9,287 nt of DNA from Alphaproteobacteria bacterium. GTDB lineage: Bacteria > Pseudomonadota > Alphaproteobacteria > UBA8366. Positions 1-8,169 of the stretch are shown here, piece by piece. The stretch spans positions 1-9,287 of the forward strand of contig JASLSL010000247.1 of the NCBI GenBank assembly GCA_030743445.1. Direction: 5' to 3'. The position numbers and the translations under genes are program-made. The notes beneath the pieces are model-generated. The model was not told the DNA's origin, searched no databases, and was given only the letters and a program-made list of their open reading frames with translations. The first letter of the stretch is position 1, and the number at the start of each line of letters is the position of its first letter.

Positions 1-1
1 A

Positions 2-280
2 CTTGTCGTTCTGGCGACGCTGGTCGACGCCTACGAGGACACGCTCTGGCCAATCGATCCACCGGACCCGGTTGAGGCGATTCGATTCAGAATGGAACAG
101 TCCGGCCTTAAACAATCGGACCTCGCCGACCTGCTCGGCTCGGCCTCGCGGGCCTCCGAGATACTGCGGCGCAAGCGGGGCCTGACCATGGCCATGGCCT
201 GGAAACTCCATATGAAATGGAACATCCCCGCCGAATGCCTCATCAAGCCCCATGGGACCGAGGACGAAGACGTCGCCTGA
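2..280 (+). CDS. higA: HigA-type antitoxin / HTH regulator, 3' part only
   Basis: The reading frame is open from the window edge, so the start and N-terminal part lie outside; 92 residues plus a TGA stop are visible. The segment AYEDTLWPIDPPDPVEAIRF followed by RMEQSGLKQSDLADLLG is the pattern of HigA-type antitoxins: a short linker with PIDPPDP, then an XRE-like helix-turn-helix (LKQSDLADLLGS, then ASEILRRKRGLT as recognition helix) and a closing IPAECLI stretch. Family knowledge: such proteins neutralise a HigB/RelE-like mRNA-cleaving toxin and repress their own promoter through the HTH. The toxin gene usually lies just upstream in higBA order, outside this window, so toxin-antitoxin function is inferred. 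A stand-alone XRE regulator with the same fold remains possible. The ATG at position 92 is internal, because the conserved linker lies before it. Confidence 0.78.
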   Translation, partial: LVVLATLVDAYEDTLWPIDPPDPVEAIRFRMEQSGLKQSDLADLLGSASRASEILRRKRGLTMAMAWKLHMKWNIPAECLIKPHGTEDEDVA

Positions 281-298
281 AGGCCGCCGCCTCCTTCA

Positions 299-431
299 CT
301 CACCAAAAATTATGTCAACTGCGCCCGAGGGTTGCATTACGGTATTCCCAATAACAACAACCAAGAACAAAACTGGACAGGGGGGCACCGTGACACCCGG
401 TAGTTTCGAATACCACCGGCCCTAAGGCCTG
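299..431 (+). repeat. Degraded copy of the coxM leader and start (direct repeat, copy A)
   Basis: This stretch aligns to 1203-1340 in the same orientation. Both copies begin CTCACCAAAAATT, share GGTATTCCC and TAACAACAAC blocks and a G-rich ribosome-binding tract, and run into an identical GTG start with 11 codons. The leader part (about 91 versus 95 bases) differs at a modest number of positions and by small indels, whereas the 33 coding bases (390-422 versus 1298-1330) are identical. Similarity fades after about base 431. It is read here as the remnant of a duplication, or as an insertion boundary at the head of the cox operon. Confidence 0.9.
390..425 (+). pseudogene. coxM 5' fragment, dead after 11 codons
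   Basis: GTG at 390 opens a frame encoding MTPGSFEYHRP, identical to the CoxM N-terminus, and the next codon (423-425) is TAA. The intact gene has CAA (Gln12) at that point, so a single C-to-T change explains the stop, but the sequence beyond also stops resembling coxM. The fragment keeps a G-rich tract upstream of the GTG and could be translated into an 11-residue peptide. No function is visible for that, and a truncated remnant is the simplest reading. Confidence 0.85.
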
Positions 432-480
432 TACGGCGCTCACTTCGTTCCTGTACCCGCTCCCAGTCTGCTACAATTCA

Positions 481-510
481 AACTGTTGGCTAAAACACTG
501 CACAACAGTT
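481..510. promoter_or_regulatory. 8-bp inverted repeat upstream of the PAS gene
   Basis: AACTGTTG (481-488) and CAACAGTT (503-510) are perfect inverted arms separated by 14 bases, placed about 40-70 bases before the PAS protein start. The spacing (arm centres 22 bp apart, about two helical turns) suits a dimeric repressor or activator site. No clear -35/-10 pair could be assigned, so a regulatory role is inferred from dyad symmetry and position alone. Confidence 0.4.
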
Positions 511-549
511 CGCGTTGGGAAGGTAGAAAGAGCGAAATTCGATAGGCAC

Positions 550-1050
550 GTGATGGGCCAGACCACCGATACCACTTCATCAACCAAATTTCTCGACGCC
601 TGTGCGCCCGAAATAAAACAGATTTTCGAATACTGGGACAGCAAGCGCCGGGGCCGCAGAATGCCGTCTCGAGAGGACATCGACCCTATTGAGATTCCCC
701 GGCTTCTACCCAAAGTACAGTTGGTCGATGTCGAACAAGATCCCCTTCGGTTTCGTTATCGGCTCGTCGGGACCGAGATGGTGGCTCGCCGAGGCAGCGA
801 CCCGACCGGCAAGGAGGTGGGCAAAGCTTTTTACGGTTCGGATCCCCAACGTATAATCGCCAACTACACCTACGTCGTGGAGCATAAAACCCACCAATAC
901 TCGAACACTCAGTTCAAAGAGCCGAGGGGGTGGTATGTCTCGCTGGAACGGATTTATCTTCCGCTTTCCGAAGATGACGACCTCGTCAACAAGATATTGG
1001 TATTGGTGATTTGGAGCGACAGAATTTATCGAACCGGAGGCTCGGAATAA
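550..1050 (+). CDS. PAS_5-type (PAS-like sensory) domain protein
   Basis: This encodes 166 residues from GTG 550, or 165 from the adjoining ATG 553; the ATG is equally likely, and no convincing ribosome-binding site separates them. The pattern EYWDSKRRGRRMPSREDIDP (about residues 27-46), then IPRLLPKVQLVDV (49-61), then RFRYRLVGTEM (67-77) is the signature of the PAS_5 family (Pfam PF07310), small proteins common in Rhodospirillales and relatives that consist of little more than a PAS-like fold. Length fits the family. No output domain, signal peptide or membrane segment is seen, so it is probably a soluble ligand- or redox-sensing protein; ligand and partner are unknown. It is flanked by direct repeats of the coxM leader and its DNA is less GC-rich than the cox genes (29 of 60 G+C in 841-900, against 43 of 60 in 3121-3180), which suggests a different history. 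A regulatory link with cox is conceivable but unproven. Confidence 0.82.
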   Translation: MMGQTTDTTSSTKFLDACAPEIKQIFEYWDSKRRGRRMPSREDIDPIEIPRLLPKVQLVDVEQDPLRFRYRLVGTEMVARRGSDPTGKEVGKAFYGSDPQRIIANYTYVVEHKTHQYSNTQFKEPRGWYVSLERIYLPLSEDDDLVNKILVLVIWSDRIYRTGGSE

Positions 1051-1157
1051 TTTGCCTCTCGAACTCATGTGTTCGGCGCTCAATGGTTTTTGGTACAGCG
1101 CGTGTGTTGGGTTAGACCTAACTCCGAATTCCAAATAGAGGCGAACATTTCTCGTAC

Positions 1158-1186
1158 AAGGTCCGCTTCGGGTCGTTAGCAGACAT
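1158..1186 (+). repeat. Short dispersed repeat, copy 1
   Basis: This 29-base stretch containing GTCCGCTTCGGG and GCAGACAT matches the reverse complement of 7960-7988 at 21 of 29 positions. Both copies have a GTCCGCTTC core and a GC-GAC end, and both lie in intergenic DNA. It resembles a short intergenic element or a decayed remnant; function unknown. Confidence 0.45.
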
Positions 1187-1202
1187 TATCTAGACTGACC
1201 CC

Positions 1203-1340
1203 CTCACCAAAAATTGTGTCAACAGTGCCCCAGGGTTGCGCTAAGGTATTCCCCATAACAACAACAACGAATAACAAAACATATAGGGGGGGCTCCCGTG
1301 ACACCCGGTAGTTTCGAATACCACCGGCCCCAAAGCGTGG
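1203..1340 (+). repeat. coxM leader and start (direct repeat, copy B, intact)
   Basis: This is the functional partner of the repeat at 299-431. It covers the 95-base leader, the tract AGGGGGGG (1285-1292, five bases before the GTG) that serves as ribosome-binding site, and the first codons of coxM. Bases 1298-1330 are identical to copy A. Conservation of the leader up to 95 bases before the start hints that it carries the operon promoter, but no textbook -35/-10 pair is obvious. Confidence 0.88.
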
Positions 1341-2167
1341 ACGAGGCTGTCGCGCTTTTGGGCCAGTACGGCGACGAGGGCAAGGTCTTGGCCGGCGGCC
1401 ACAGCCTGGTTCCGATGATGAAGCTGAGGCTCGCCGCGCCGTCGCATCTGATCGACATCAACGGCATCGACGACCTGAAGGGCATCGCGGAGGACGGCGG
1501 CGAGATCGTGATCGGCGCCGGCACCACCCAAGCCGAGGTATTGGCCTCGGACCTACTGGCCGAGAGCTGCCCGATCCTGCCCGAGGCGGCGGCGCTGATC
1601 GCCGATCCGCAGGTCCGCAATTGCGGCACCGTCGGCGGCAACTGCGCCAACGGCGATCCCGGCAACGACTATCCGGCGATCATGATCGCGCTCGGCGCCA
1701 GCTACACGTTGCGGAGCGCCGACGGCGAGCGCCAAGTGGTGGCGGCGGACTTCTACGAGGGCGTCTACGCCACCGCGATCGAGGACAACGAGCTGATGAT
1801 CGCGGTCCGGATCCCGACACACGCCGACGGCGCCGGCATGTCCTACCGGAAGATCAAGCGCAAGGTCGGCGACTACGCCATCGCGGCCGCGGCGGTGACT
1901 CTTTCGATGGACGGCGGCAAGTGCGCCAGCGCCACGGTCGCCCTGACCAACGTCGCCGACACGGCCGTGCTCAGCGCCGCCGCGGCCGATGCCCTGGTTG
2001 GCAGCGCGGTCGACGACAAAGCGATCGACGCCGCCGCCGAGAAGGCGATGGCCGACAGCGATCCGGCCGAGGATTTGCGCGGTCCGGTCGAATACCGCCG
2101 CGCGATGGCCGGCGAGATGACGCGGCGCGCGATTCGCGAGGCGCTGGCCCGCGCCGGAGGGAGTTGA
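1298..2167 (+). CDS. coxM: Carbon monoxide dehydrogenase medium (FAD) subunit
   Basis: This encodes 289 residues, matching the usual length of about 288. It is the flavoprotein subunit that takes electrons from the CoxS iron-sulfur clusters onto FAD and passes them toward the quinone pool. The two FAD-binding motifs sit where expected: AGGHS at residues 32-36 and TVGGN at 111-115, the latter followed by CANGDP. The N-terminus MTPGSFEYHRPQSVDEAV is typical of CoxM. The GTG at 1298 is chosen because it gives this standard N-terminus and has a G-rich tract five bases upstream. First gene of the M-S-L operon: its stop is three bases before coxS, and the coxS ribosome-binding site GGAGG (2156-2160) lies inside its last codons. 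Related FAD subunits of xanthine dehydrogenase-like enzymes look similar, but the neighbouring form I CoxL settles the assignment. Confidence 0.96.
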   Translation: MTPGSFEYHRPQSVDEAVALLGQYGDEGKVLAGGHSLVPMMKLRLAAPSHLIDINGIDDLKGIAEDGGEIVIGAGTTQAEVLASDLLAESCPILPEAAALIADPQVRNCGTVGGNCANGDPGNDYPAIMIALGASYTLRSADGERQVVAADFYEGVYATAIEDNELMIAVRIPTHADGAGMSYRKIKRKVGDYAIAAAAVTLSMDGGKCASATVALTNVADTAVLSAAAADALVGSAVDDKAIDAAAEKAMADSDPAEDLRGPVEYRRAMAGEMTRRAIREALARAGGS

Positions 2168-2170
2168 GCC

Positions 2171-2652
2171 ATGACCGGTATTTCCCTGACCATCAACGGC
2201 GAAACGGTGGAGGCCGAGGTCGAGCCGCGCACGTTGTTGATCCATTTCCTGCGCGAGAGCCAAAACATCATCGGCCCGCATATCGGCTGTGAGACCAGCC
2301 ATTGCGGCGCCTGCACGGTCGATCTAGACGGCAAGTCGGTCAAGGCGTGCACGATTTTCGCGGTCCAAGCCGACGGCGCCGACGTGCTGACCGTCGAGGG
2401 TCTCGCCGAGGGGGCCGAGCTGCACCCGCTGCAGCAGGCCTTCACCGACAACCACGGCCTGCAATGCGGCTATTGCACGCCCGGCATGCTCACGCGCGCC
2501 TATCGCTTGCTGCTGGAGAACCCGGACCCGACGGACGAGGAAATCCGCATGGGCATCGCCGGCAACATCTGCCGGTGCACCGGCTACCAGAGCATCGTCA
2601 AGGCGATCCGAGAAGCCGCGGACAAGATCAACGCCGGAGAGGGAGCGGACTG

Positions 2653-2653
<1 letters not shown>
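2171..2653 (+). CDS. coxS: Carbon monoxide dehydrogenase small (2x[2Fe-2S]) subunit
   Basis: This encodes 160 residues, close to the family norm of about 166. It has an N-terminal plant-ferredoxin-type domain with cluster ligands Cys40, Cys45, Cys48 and Cys60 (motif GCETSHCGAC), then a helical domain with the second cluster bound by Cys99 and Cys102 (QCGYCTPGM) and by Cys134 and Cys136 (ICRCTGY). All eight cysteines are present. The subunit carries electrons from the Mo-Cu site in CoxL to FAD in CoxM. The start ATG 2171 follows GGAGG at ten bases. The stop TGA overlaps the coxL ATG by one base (TGATG), so translational coupling is expected. Confidence 0.97.
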
Positions 2654-5055
<2,402 letters not shown>

Positions 5056-5073
5056 GGCGATCGGGCCCGAGGC

Positions 5074-5240
5074 CCCTCACCCTCCCACCGCTCCGCGGCG
5101 GGTCCCTCCCTCTCCCACTAAAGTGGGAGAGGGTATTGCGGATCGCGCCGATTAACCCTCTCCCGCTTGCGGGAGAGGGTGGCGAGCGCATGCGAGCGGG
5201 TGAGGGTCGAAAAGGTGCCTGGCACCTTTTCGTGAAATGA
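5074..5240. repeat. Palindromic intergenic repeat, copy A (about 165 bp)
   Basis: This is a direct repeat of 6136-6300. It is built of nested hairpins: an outer 9-bp stem (CCCTCACCC 5074-5082 with GGGTGAGGG 5198-5206) encloses two stems made of CCCTCTCCC/GGGAGAGGG arms (5108-5133, 11 bp with a TAAA loop; 5156-5179, 11 bp). A 25-base palindrome then closes the unit. Such composite palindromes between genes resemble REP/BIME or MITE-like elements. It starts 19 bases after coxL and may fold in the 3' end of the cox mRNA, protecting or terminating it. No coding capacity is apparent. Confidence 0.88.
5208..5232 (+). terminator. 25-base palindrome after coxL, possible weak terminator
   Basis: CGAAAAGGTGCC and GGCACCTTTTCG form 12-bp perfect arms around one T. 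A run of only four T follows the GC-rich core on the plus strand, and those T are themselves paired with A in the stem, so it is weaker than its partner in copy B. It may end or attenuate coxMSL transcription before the lactonase gene, which starts about 30 bases later. Confidence 0.5.
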
Positions 5241-5262
5241 CGGATATTTTCCAGACAATGGG

Positions 5263-6060
5263 ATGGAAAAACTCATGACGGCGATGGAAACGGCGGTCGA
5301 GAGCGTCGCCCTGTTGCCGGTCGGCACCCTGACGATCGACCAGTCGATCCTGACCTACCGGCGGGGGCCGGGCGACAAGGTCGAGTGCCCGGTGATCTGC
5401 GTCTTCATCGAAATGGCGGACGGCGAGCACATCCTGTTCGACACCGGGCCGCCGCCGGCCCTGCTCGACGGCACGGACAAGCTCTCCGAGCACCAGCGCC
5501 AGGTCGTCTGCAGCTACACGCAAGAGGACGATTTGCGCCACCGGCTGAAGTCGCTCGGCTACACGCCCGGGGACGTCAAGCTGGTGATCAACAGCCACTT
5601 CCACTGGGACCATTCGGGCGGTAACTACCTGTTCGACCACGCACGGGTCATGGTCCAGGCCAAGGAGGTCCGCTTCGCCGGCATGCCGGACGCCTTCGTC
5701 GACGGCGCCTATACCGCCGCCCTCTATGAGACCGCGGCCGAGCGCGATATCCTCAGCGGCGACCGGATGATCCGTCCCGGCGTGCTGGCGATCGCGACCC
5801 CGGGCCACACGCCGGGACATCAGTCGCTGCTGATCGCACTGCCCTCGGGCCGGGCGCTGATCCTGACCGGCGACGCGATGTTCTGCCCCGCCAACATCGA
5901 CCCGGCGATCCCGCCCGGCAACGCCCACACTCCCGAGGACGCCATCGCCTCGATCCAGCGGCTCAAGGCGCTGGCCGAGTTCCACGGCGGCGATTTGGTG
6001 ATCTGCCACGACCCCGGCCTCTGGGACAGCTGGCGCCCGGCCCCGCACCGCTACATCTGA
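5263..6060 (+). CDS. N-acyl-homoserine-lactonase family metallo-beta-lactamase-fold hydrolase
   Basis: This encodes 265 residues from ATG 5263; an in-frame ATG at 5275, with GGGATGG (5259-5265) about nine bases ahead, is an alternative start. Metal ligands are visible: HFHWDHSGGN with His112, His114, Asp116 and His117, then TPGHTPGH with His182, TGDA with Asp204, and CHDP with His249. This is the complete two-zinc set of the AiiA/AttM lactonases. The segment VQAKEV after the first motif and EDAIASIQRLKALAE near the end also follow AiiA. Family role: opening the lactone ring of acyl-homoserine lactones (quorum quenching). Oddity: three residues after Asp204 there is Phe207 where AiiA has its substrate-stabilising Tyr194, so activity or substrate may differ; another lactone or ester is possible. 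No signal peptide, so probably cytoplasmic. The gene is bracketed by the two copies of the 165-bp repeat and is probably not part of the cox operon. Confidence 0.88.
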   Translation: MEKLMTAMETAVESVALLPVGTLTIDQSILTYRRGPGDKVECPVICVFIEMADGEHILFDTGPPPALLDGTDKLSEHQRQVVCSYTQEDDLRHRLKSLGYTPGDVKLVINSHFHWDHSGGNYLFDHARVMVQAKEVRFAGMPDAFVDGAYTAALYETAAERDILSGDRMIRPGVLAIATPGHTPGHQSLLIALPSGRALILTGDAMFCPANIDPAIPPGNAHTPEDAIASIQRLKALAEFHGGDLVICHDPGLWDSWRPAPHRYI

Positions 6061-6137
6061 GGAAATTCCGGGGACACGATACAGCCGGTTTATTGCCGGC
6101 CGGCAATTCCCATCACCATCGTGTCCCCGGAATTTCC
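6061..6137. repeat. 20-bp perfect inverted repeat enclosing a 16-bp palindrome
   Basis: GGAAATTCCGGGGACACGAT (6061-6080) is repeated exactly inverted at 6118-6137. Inside lies ATTGCCGGCCGGCAAT (6092-6107), itself a perfect palindrome. The left arm abuts the lactonase stop codon and the right arm overlaps the first bases of repeat copy B by two. From memory, the GGAAATTCCGGGGACA motif recurs around Y1/REP-associated transposase genes in proteobacteria, so this may be a non-autonomous element end or a REP-like hairpin. In RNA it would form a long stem behind the lactonase gene. Confidence 0.85.
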
Positions 6138-6300
6138 CTCACCCTCCCACCGCTTCGCGGCGGGCCCCTCCCTCTCCCATTGCCATGGGAGAGGGATATC
6201 CGGATCGCGCCGATTAACCCTCTCCCGTACGCGGGAGAGGGTGGCGAGCGAATGCGAGCGGGTGAGGGGAAAAAGGTGCCTGGCACCTTTTTTTTAATGA
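6136..6300. repeat. Palindromic intergenic repeat, copy B (about 165 bp)
   Basis: Same orientation and architecture as 5074-5240: outer stem CCCTCACCC (6136-6144) with GGGTGAGGG (6260-6268), an 11-bp hairpin at 6170-6195, a second hairpin in the following 50 bases, and the terminal GGTGCCTGGCACC palindrome. Compared with copy A, the top pair of the first hairpin is T6180-A6185 instead of C5118-G5123, a compensatory change that preserves pairing while the loop differs (TGCC versus TAAA). Confidence 0.88.
6270..6295. terminator. Strong, probably bidirectional, intrinsic terminator
   Basis: AAAAAGGTGCC (6270-6280) and GGCACCTTTTT (6282-6292) form an 11-bp hairpin with a single-base centre. Eight T (6288-6295) follow on the plus strand and five A precede the GC core, giving a U-tract on the minus strand too. 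It lies between two converging genes, the lactonase ending at 6060 and the transporter ending at 6318, and can stop transcription from both sides. Confidence 0.75.
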
Positions 6301-6317
6301 CGTTGGTGGGGTAGCGG

Positions 6318-7865
6318 CTAGTTCCCGCGCCGCGGCCGGCGGACGAAGGGGATCAGCGGCAGCACGATCACGCAGGCCAGCGTGTAGAGCCCGAAGGCGT
6401 TGATGAAGCCGATCATGTTGGCCTGGTTGACCAGCTCGGCGCTGATCCGCGCCAGGCCGGTGACCGTGTCGATGTCGAAGCCCTCGCTGTAGCCCGGATA
6501 CTTCAGCAGCTCGTTGTAGGGCGTGATGAACTCGGTCAGCCGCGCGTAGTTCATCTGCCCGGTGTGGACCAGGGTGAAGACGCTCAAGGAAATGAAGATG
6601 CTGCTGCCGACGTTGCGCAGCAGGTGGTAGACCGCCGAGGTCTCGGGCAGGAAGCGCTTGTCGAGGGTCGCGAAGGTCGCGGTCGTCAGCGGCACCCAAA
6701 TCAGCCCGACCGAAAGGCCCTGCAGGGTCGAGGTGAAGGCGACGTCGAGGAACGTCGTCTCCATGTTGAAGCCCATCATGTACACGCCGGACCAGGCCTG
6801 CAGCAGGAGCCCGACGGTAATCCCGATGCGCGGATCCATGCGGCCGACCCACATCGAGCTGAAGAAGCCGATCACGGCGCCGATGCCGCGGAAGCCCAAC
6901 AGCGTGCCGATGATCGATTCGGGATAGCCGCCCAAATCCTTCAACATCGGCGGCAGCATCACCATCGGGGTGAAGTTCAGCATGCCGTAGACGGTGACGA
7001 TGATCAGCCCGAGCGCATAGTTGCGGTCGCGCAGCAGCTTGAGGTCGAGGAACGGCTTGTCGGCGGTGACGCTGTGGGTGAGATAGACCCAGAACGCGGC
7101 GAGCCCCAACCCGGCCTCGAGGATGATCTCGACCGACTCGAACCAGTCGAGGCGCTCGCCGCGGTCGAGCACCAGTTGGAGTGCGACGAGCGCCACCGAA
7201 AGCGCCAGGAACCCGGTCCAGTCGAGCCGCACCCCGCGCTGGCGGCCGCCCTCGTGCAGGAAGGCCCAGATCGCGGCGATGCTGACGACGCCGATCGGCA
7301 CCAGCATGAAGAACGCCCAACGCCAGTTGTAGAGCTCGGCGAGGTAGCCGCCGTAGATCGGCCCGACGATCGGCCCCACGACCACGCCCATGCCGAAGAT
7401 CGAGGTCACGACCGCGTGCTGGCGCCGGGGGAAGGTGTCGAGGATCACCGCCTGGGCCAATGGCACGATCGGCGCCCCGAACCCGCCCTGCAGGATCCGC
7501 CACAGGACCAGCGCCTCGAGCGAGCCCGCGAGACCGCAAAATACCGTTGCAATCGTGAAACCGATCATGCCCCAGAGCATGACGTTGCGCCAGCCGAAGC
7601 GCCCGGTCAGCCACCCGGTCATCGGGGTCACCACCGCGGTCGCCAGGATATTGAAGGTCAGGACCCAGGCGATCTGGTCGGGTGTCGCCGACAGGCTGCC
7701 CTGCATCTGCGGCAGCACGACGCTGACGATCAGGATGTTCATCGCATAGAGCGTCGTCGCCGAAACCACGGTCGCGAGGATGATCCAGCGCCGCGCCGGG
7801 CTGATCTCGCTCCGGGGCGTCTCGGGCGCGCTCGTCGGCTCGTCTGTGGTGTCGGAGCTGGTCAT
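6318..7865 (-). CDS. DHA2/EmrB-QacA-type MFS drug efflux transporter
   Basis: This encodes 515 residues from the ATG at 7865-7863, a length typical of 14-helix DHA2 transporters. An in-frame start further out (7970) would add 35 residues of low-complexity sequence and is less likely. After a polar N-terminus of about 26 residues comes the first membrane helix (WIILATVVSATTLYAMNILIV). Family motifs are visible: GWLTGRFGWRNVM (84-96, motif A), WRILQGGFGAP (122-132), and GPIVGPIYGG (164-173), the antiporter motif C of proton-coupled exporters. The long C-terminal loop before the last helix (about NYARLTEF to NQAN) is also EmrB-like. Expected role: proton-driven export of hydrophobic toxicants across the inner membrane. 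No EmrA/HlyD adaptor or TolC gene is adjacent and no regulator lies next to it, so substrate and partners are open. It converges on the lactonase gene. Confidence 0.92.
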   Translation of the reverse strand: MTSSDTTDEPTSAPETPRSEISPARRWIILATVVSATTLYAMNILIVSVVLPQMQGSLSATPDQIAWVLTFNILATAVVTPMTGWLTGRFGWRNVMLWGMIGFTIATVFCGLAGSLEALVLWRILQGGFGAPIVPLAQAVILDTFPRRQHAVVTSIFGMGVVVGPIVGPIYGGYLAELYNWRWAFFMLVPIGVVSIAAIWAFLHEGGRQRGVRLDWTGFLALSVALVALQLVLDRGERLDWFESVEIILEAGLGLAAFWVYLTHSVTADKPFLDLKLLRDRNYALGLIIVTVYGMLNFTPMVMLPPMLKDLGGYPESIIGTLLGFRGIGAVIGFFSSMWVGRMDPRIGITVGLLLQAWSGVYMMGFNMETTFLDVAFTSTLQGLSVGLIWVPLTTATFATLDKRFLPETSAVYHLLRNVGSSIFISLSVFTLVHTGQMNYARLTEFITPYNELLKYPGYSEGFDIDTVTGLARISAELVNQANMIGFINAFGLYTLACVIVLPLIPFVRRPRRGN

Positions 7866-7959
7866 CCGGTCATCGGTCCTGGCGGCATGCGGCGTTAATT
7901 TAGAGCATAGTCCCGCGGGTGCTGGCAAAGCGCCGCCGGGTCGTGGGTCGGTTTGGTTG

Positions 7960-7988
7960 AGGTCCGCCAATAGCCGGAAGCGGACATT
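7960..7988 (-). repeat. Short dispersed repeat, copy 2 (inverted relative to copy 1)
   Basis: The reverse complement of this 29-base stretch matches 1158-1186 at 21 of 29 positions, including the GTCCGCTTC core. It is partly self-complementary (GGTCCGC near one end, GCGGACA near the other) and may form a hairpin. Its role is unknown. Confidence 0.45.
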
Positions 7989-7989
7989 C

Positions 7990-8022
7990 GAAGCTATCGA
8001 TTTTGACTTCGATAGGGGCTTC
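7990..8022. promoter_or_regulatory. Imperfect hairpin / dyad in the divergent region
   Basis: CTATCGA (7994-8000) and TCGATAG (8009-8015) are perfect 7-base arms over an 8-base loop. GAAG (7990-7993) and CTTC (8019-8022) extend the stem with a GGG bulge between. It could be an operator for the divergent genes or a decayed element end attached to the adjacent repeat; there is no T-run to make it a terminator. Confidence 0.35.
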
Positions 8023-8154
8023 CGAGAACACTCAAATCACCAAAATCCGGCCGTCAGACCACTGCGAAGCGAGAACACTTCCATTGATAGTGGGATTTGA
8101 TCGGCGTTGGAGTTATCGGCTACGGTGGAAGTCGCCGGTGGCGCTTACGGGCGG

Positions 8155-8159
8155 GGAGG
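8155..8159 (+). promoter_or_regulatory. Ribosome-binding site that sets the start of the 83-residue gene
   Basis: GGAGG lies ten bases before ATG 8170 but only one base before ATG 8161. The spacing favours 8170 as the true start. Confidence 0.6.
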
Positions 8160-8169
8160 AATGGGATCC

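Larger units (their letters stand above)
7866..8169. other. Divergent intergenic region between the transporter and the small gene at 8170
   Basis: About 300 bases with no convincing gene on either strand. It must hold the promoters of the divergently transcribed transporter and the small gene, but no confident -35/-10 pair could be picked. It contains the short dispersed repeat (7960-7988) and a hairpin directly after it (7990-8022). The plus-strand frames crossing it lack family resemblance and start signals. Confidence 0.6.

Noticed and set aside
1111..1122. Short dyad GTTAGACCTAAC between the PAS gene and coxM.
   Set aside because: The arms are only five bases long and the site is about 175 bases from coxM, so chance is a sufficient explanation.
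1203..1245. Possible sigma-54 (-24/-12) promoter in the coxM leader, since TTGC follows a GC-rich block.
   Set aside because: The required GG at -24 is missing in both repeat copies and only three of six bases of the upstream element match.
2302..2652. An upstream extension of the coxL frame through coxS.
   Set aside because: It overlaps coxS in another frame and encodes arginine-rich low-complexity sequence; CoxL homology and the ribosome-binding site place the start at 2653.
5074..6300. Reading the two repeats as a CRISPR array.
   Set aside because: There are only two copies about 1 kb apart, each about 165 bases long, with a gene between them; there are no short regularly spaced repeats or cas genes.
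6564..7898. A long plus-strand open frame opposite the transporter gene.
   Set aside because: Its composition (His, Arg, Glu, Asp, Gln rich, no domains) is that of an antisense shadow of the minus-strand transporter, which has clear family motifs.
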